Of a stretch of DNA of 64,000 nucleotides, positions 62,828-64,000 are shown one piece after another. The notes under the pieces are model-generated. The model did no database searches. It was not told the DNA's origin and saw nothing but the letters and a program-made list of their open reading frames with translations. This DNA comes from Actinomycetota bacterium (lineage in GTDB: Bacteria; Actinomycetota; Acidimicrobiia; Acidimicrobiales; Ilumatobacteraceae), in the NCBI GenBank assembly GCA_016213665.1, contig JACQZX010000125.1:1-64000 (forward strand), written 5' to 3'. Both the position numbers and the translations under genes were made by a program. Numbering within the stretch: the stretch's first letter is position 1; each line of letters begins with the position of its first letter.

Positions 62828-63793
62828 CTAACCAAGAGCCCTGCCGGCGCGAACTCGCGGATCGATCCAGGCATAAATCATGTCGACGAAAAGGTTGATC
62901 GAGACGTAGATGAGCGCCAGGATGGCCACGCAGTACTGCACTGTCGGGAACTCGCGACGGAAGATGCTCTCCACCGTCAAGCGACCCATGCCATTGAGAA
63001 GGAAGAACTGCTCGACGATTACGACCCCACCCATCAGCGCGCCGACGTTGACGGCGGTGGCGGTGACCAACGAGAAAAGCGACGGTCGCAGCGCATGGCG
63101 AAAGAGGATGTTACGCGTGCTGACACCTTTGGCCCGCGCGGTGGTGATGAACTCGCTTTGCAGCGTGCCGATCATGTCGGCGCGCAATAACCGCATGTAG
63201 CCCGCAAAGAGCGGAAGTGCGATCGTGATCGATGGCAGCACGAATGCCTTCAGGTGCGCCACCGGGTCATCCCACAGCCCGCTGTAGATCGATGGATAGG
63301 GCACCCATCTTCGCTGGACGCTGAACAACAGCATCAGCACCGGCGCCACGATGTAGTTGGGAAGCGACAGCATTCCGAACGCCGTCGTTGCCGACATGCG
63401 GTCGAAGCGCGAGTTCTGCCGGTAAGCCGACCACACGGCCACCGGCACTGCTGCCGATAGCGCCAGCAGTTGGCCGTAGATCATCAGAAACACCGAGATC
63501 GGCAGCGCCCGCTTGACTTCGGAAGCGATTGTCTGGTTCGTCTGGAAGGTGTTTCCCCACTCACCCGTGACAAAGTCCTTCATCCAGGAGAAGTACTGCA
63601 CGTAGAACGGTTTGTCGAGTCCGAGGTCTTTGATCACCGCCTCGGCTTGCTCCTTGGTGGCGCCGGGGCCGGTCTTGGCGGCGACCAGCACCTCAGTCGC
63701 GTTGGGCATGAACCGCAACGCGGCCGACGTGAGAAGGGTGACCAACACCACGACCAATATGGTTTGCGCCAGTCGGCGAAGCACATATCGCAT
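62828..63793 (-). CDS. Peptide ABC transporter permease, OppB type
   Basis: 321 residues, six helices. It begins MRYVLRRLAQTILVVVLVTL, the usual OppB/DppB start, and has the EAA loop EFITTARAKGVSTRNILFRHALRPSL. The N-terminal outer domain includes GLDKPFYVQYFSWMKDFVTGEWG. First permease gene of the operon, 44 bp after the solute-binding-protein fragment. Confidence 0.93.
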   Translation of the reverse strand: MRYVLRRLAQTILVVVLVTLLTSAALRFMPNATEVLVAAKTGPGATKEQAEAVIKDLGLDKPFYVQYFSWMKDFVTGEWGNTFQTNQTIASEVKRALPISVFLMIYGQLLALSAAVPVAVWSAYRQNSRFDRMSATTAFGMLSLPNYIVAPVLMLLFSVQRRWVPYPSIYSGLWDDPVAHLKAFVLPSITIALPLFAGYMRLLRADMIGTLQSEFITTARAKGVSTRNILFRHALRPSLFSLVTATAVNVGALMGGVVIVEQFFLLNGMGRLTVESIFRREFPTVQYCVAILALIYVSINLFVDMIYAWIDPRVRAGRALG

Positions 63794-63837
63794 GCGTGGT
63801 GTTGGTCCCTTCCCTTGTCAGCTTTGTTGCGTCTTGC

Positions 63838-64000
63838 CTACTGCTCGACCCAGAGCGTCATCGGGTAGAACGTGCCGGCGATACCGGCCCCGAAGACGAC
63901 ATTCTTGCCGTCGGGCAGTACGAAGCCGCTAGGCCCGTGCACGCCCAGCTTGTAGCCGATCCCCCAAACGGTGTAGCTCGTCCACAGGTTGTAGCACTCG
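63838..64000 (-). CDS. Extracellular solute-binding protein, C-terminal fragment (cut by the window edge)
   Basis: An open frame of 53 codons enters from the window end and stops at TAG 63838-63840. The translated end is ECYNLWTSYTVWGIGY ... GTFYPMTLWVEQ, with no stop before the window edge. It lies upstream of OppB, where a family-5 solute-binding protein is expected, and I infer that role from position. The rest is outside the window. Confidence 0.6.
   Translation of the reverse strand, partial: ECYNLWTSYTVWGIGYKLGVHGPSGFVLPDGKNVVFGAGIAGTFYPMTLWVEQ

Overview
The window looks like a piece of an actinomycete (Actinomycetota) chromosome. It is GC-rich and densely packed, and most genes in a strand run overlap by 1-8 bases. 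It has the actinobacterial order tlyA-nadK-recN ... pyrG-nudix-xerD ... scpA-scpB-rluB. Several operons appear to start without a leader, at ATG/GTG codons 6-9 nt after a TANNNT box. The presence of murJ after recN, and of tyrA-aroA after rluB, differs from the Mycobacterium arrangement as I know it. I infer a lineage outside Mycobacteriales, possibly Acidimicrobiia; this is inference, not proven by the sequence.

Layout. 1-680: 3' end of a 23S rRNA gene, 5S rRNA and a strong terminator. 0.7-6 kb: an Arg/Pro-rich TPR protein, a small SSB-like protein, class II aldolase, DUF1015, a HAD phosphatase and a phasin-like coiled coil. 6-11 kb: tlyA, nadK, recN, murJ. 10.8-15.2 kb (minus strand): two PAP2-type lipid phosphatases, a GT-C glycosyltransferase and a GT2-GtrA protein. 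15.3-19 kb: pyrG, NUDIX, xerD, HD protein. 19-21.8 kb: an XRE-STAND-TPR regulator divergent from an NTF2-like protein. 21.8-25 kb: trpS, then scpA-scpB-rluB. 25-31.9 kb: tyrA-aroA-HAD-ubiA-methyltransferase-dprE1-dprE2.

31.9-58.7 kb is a large envelope-glycan region. It holds seven membrane GT-C proteins (among them a PIG-V-like mannosyltransferase and a 1407-residue AftD-like arabinofuranosyltransferase), one GT4, one GT2, a GT2-methyltransferase fusion, a separate methyltransferase, three membrane acyltransferases, two SDR epimerases and a GMC oxidoreductase. 58.8-64 kb: an AlkA-like glycosylase and a dipeptide/oligopeptide ABC transporter (SBP fragment, two permeases, two ATPases).

How the parts fit: UbiA, DprE1 and DprE2 make decaprenyl-phospho-arabinose, the lipid donor of arabinofuranose. 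An AftD-like enzyme 25 kb away would use it outside the membrane, and the surrounding GT-C, GT2 and acyltransferase genes would build and decorate the same or another surface glycan. The HAD gene just before ubiA is a candidate for the phosphatase step that mycobacteria assign to a PAP2 protein. DprE1 has Thr in place of the Cys targeted by benzothiazinones. No CRISPR array, insertion sequence, prophage or tRNA gene was seen. No stretch longer than 300 bases lacks a gene.
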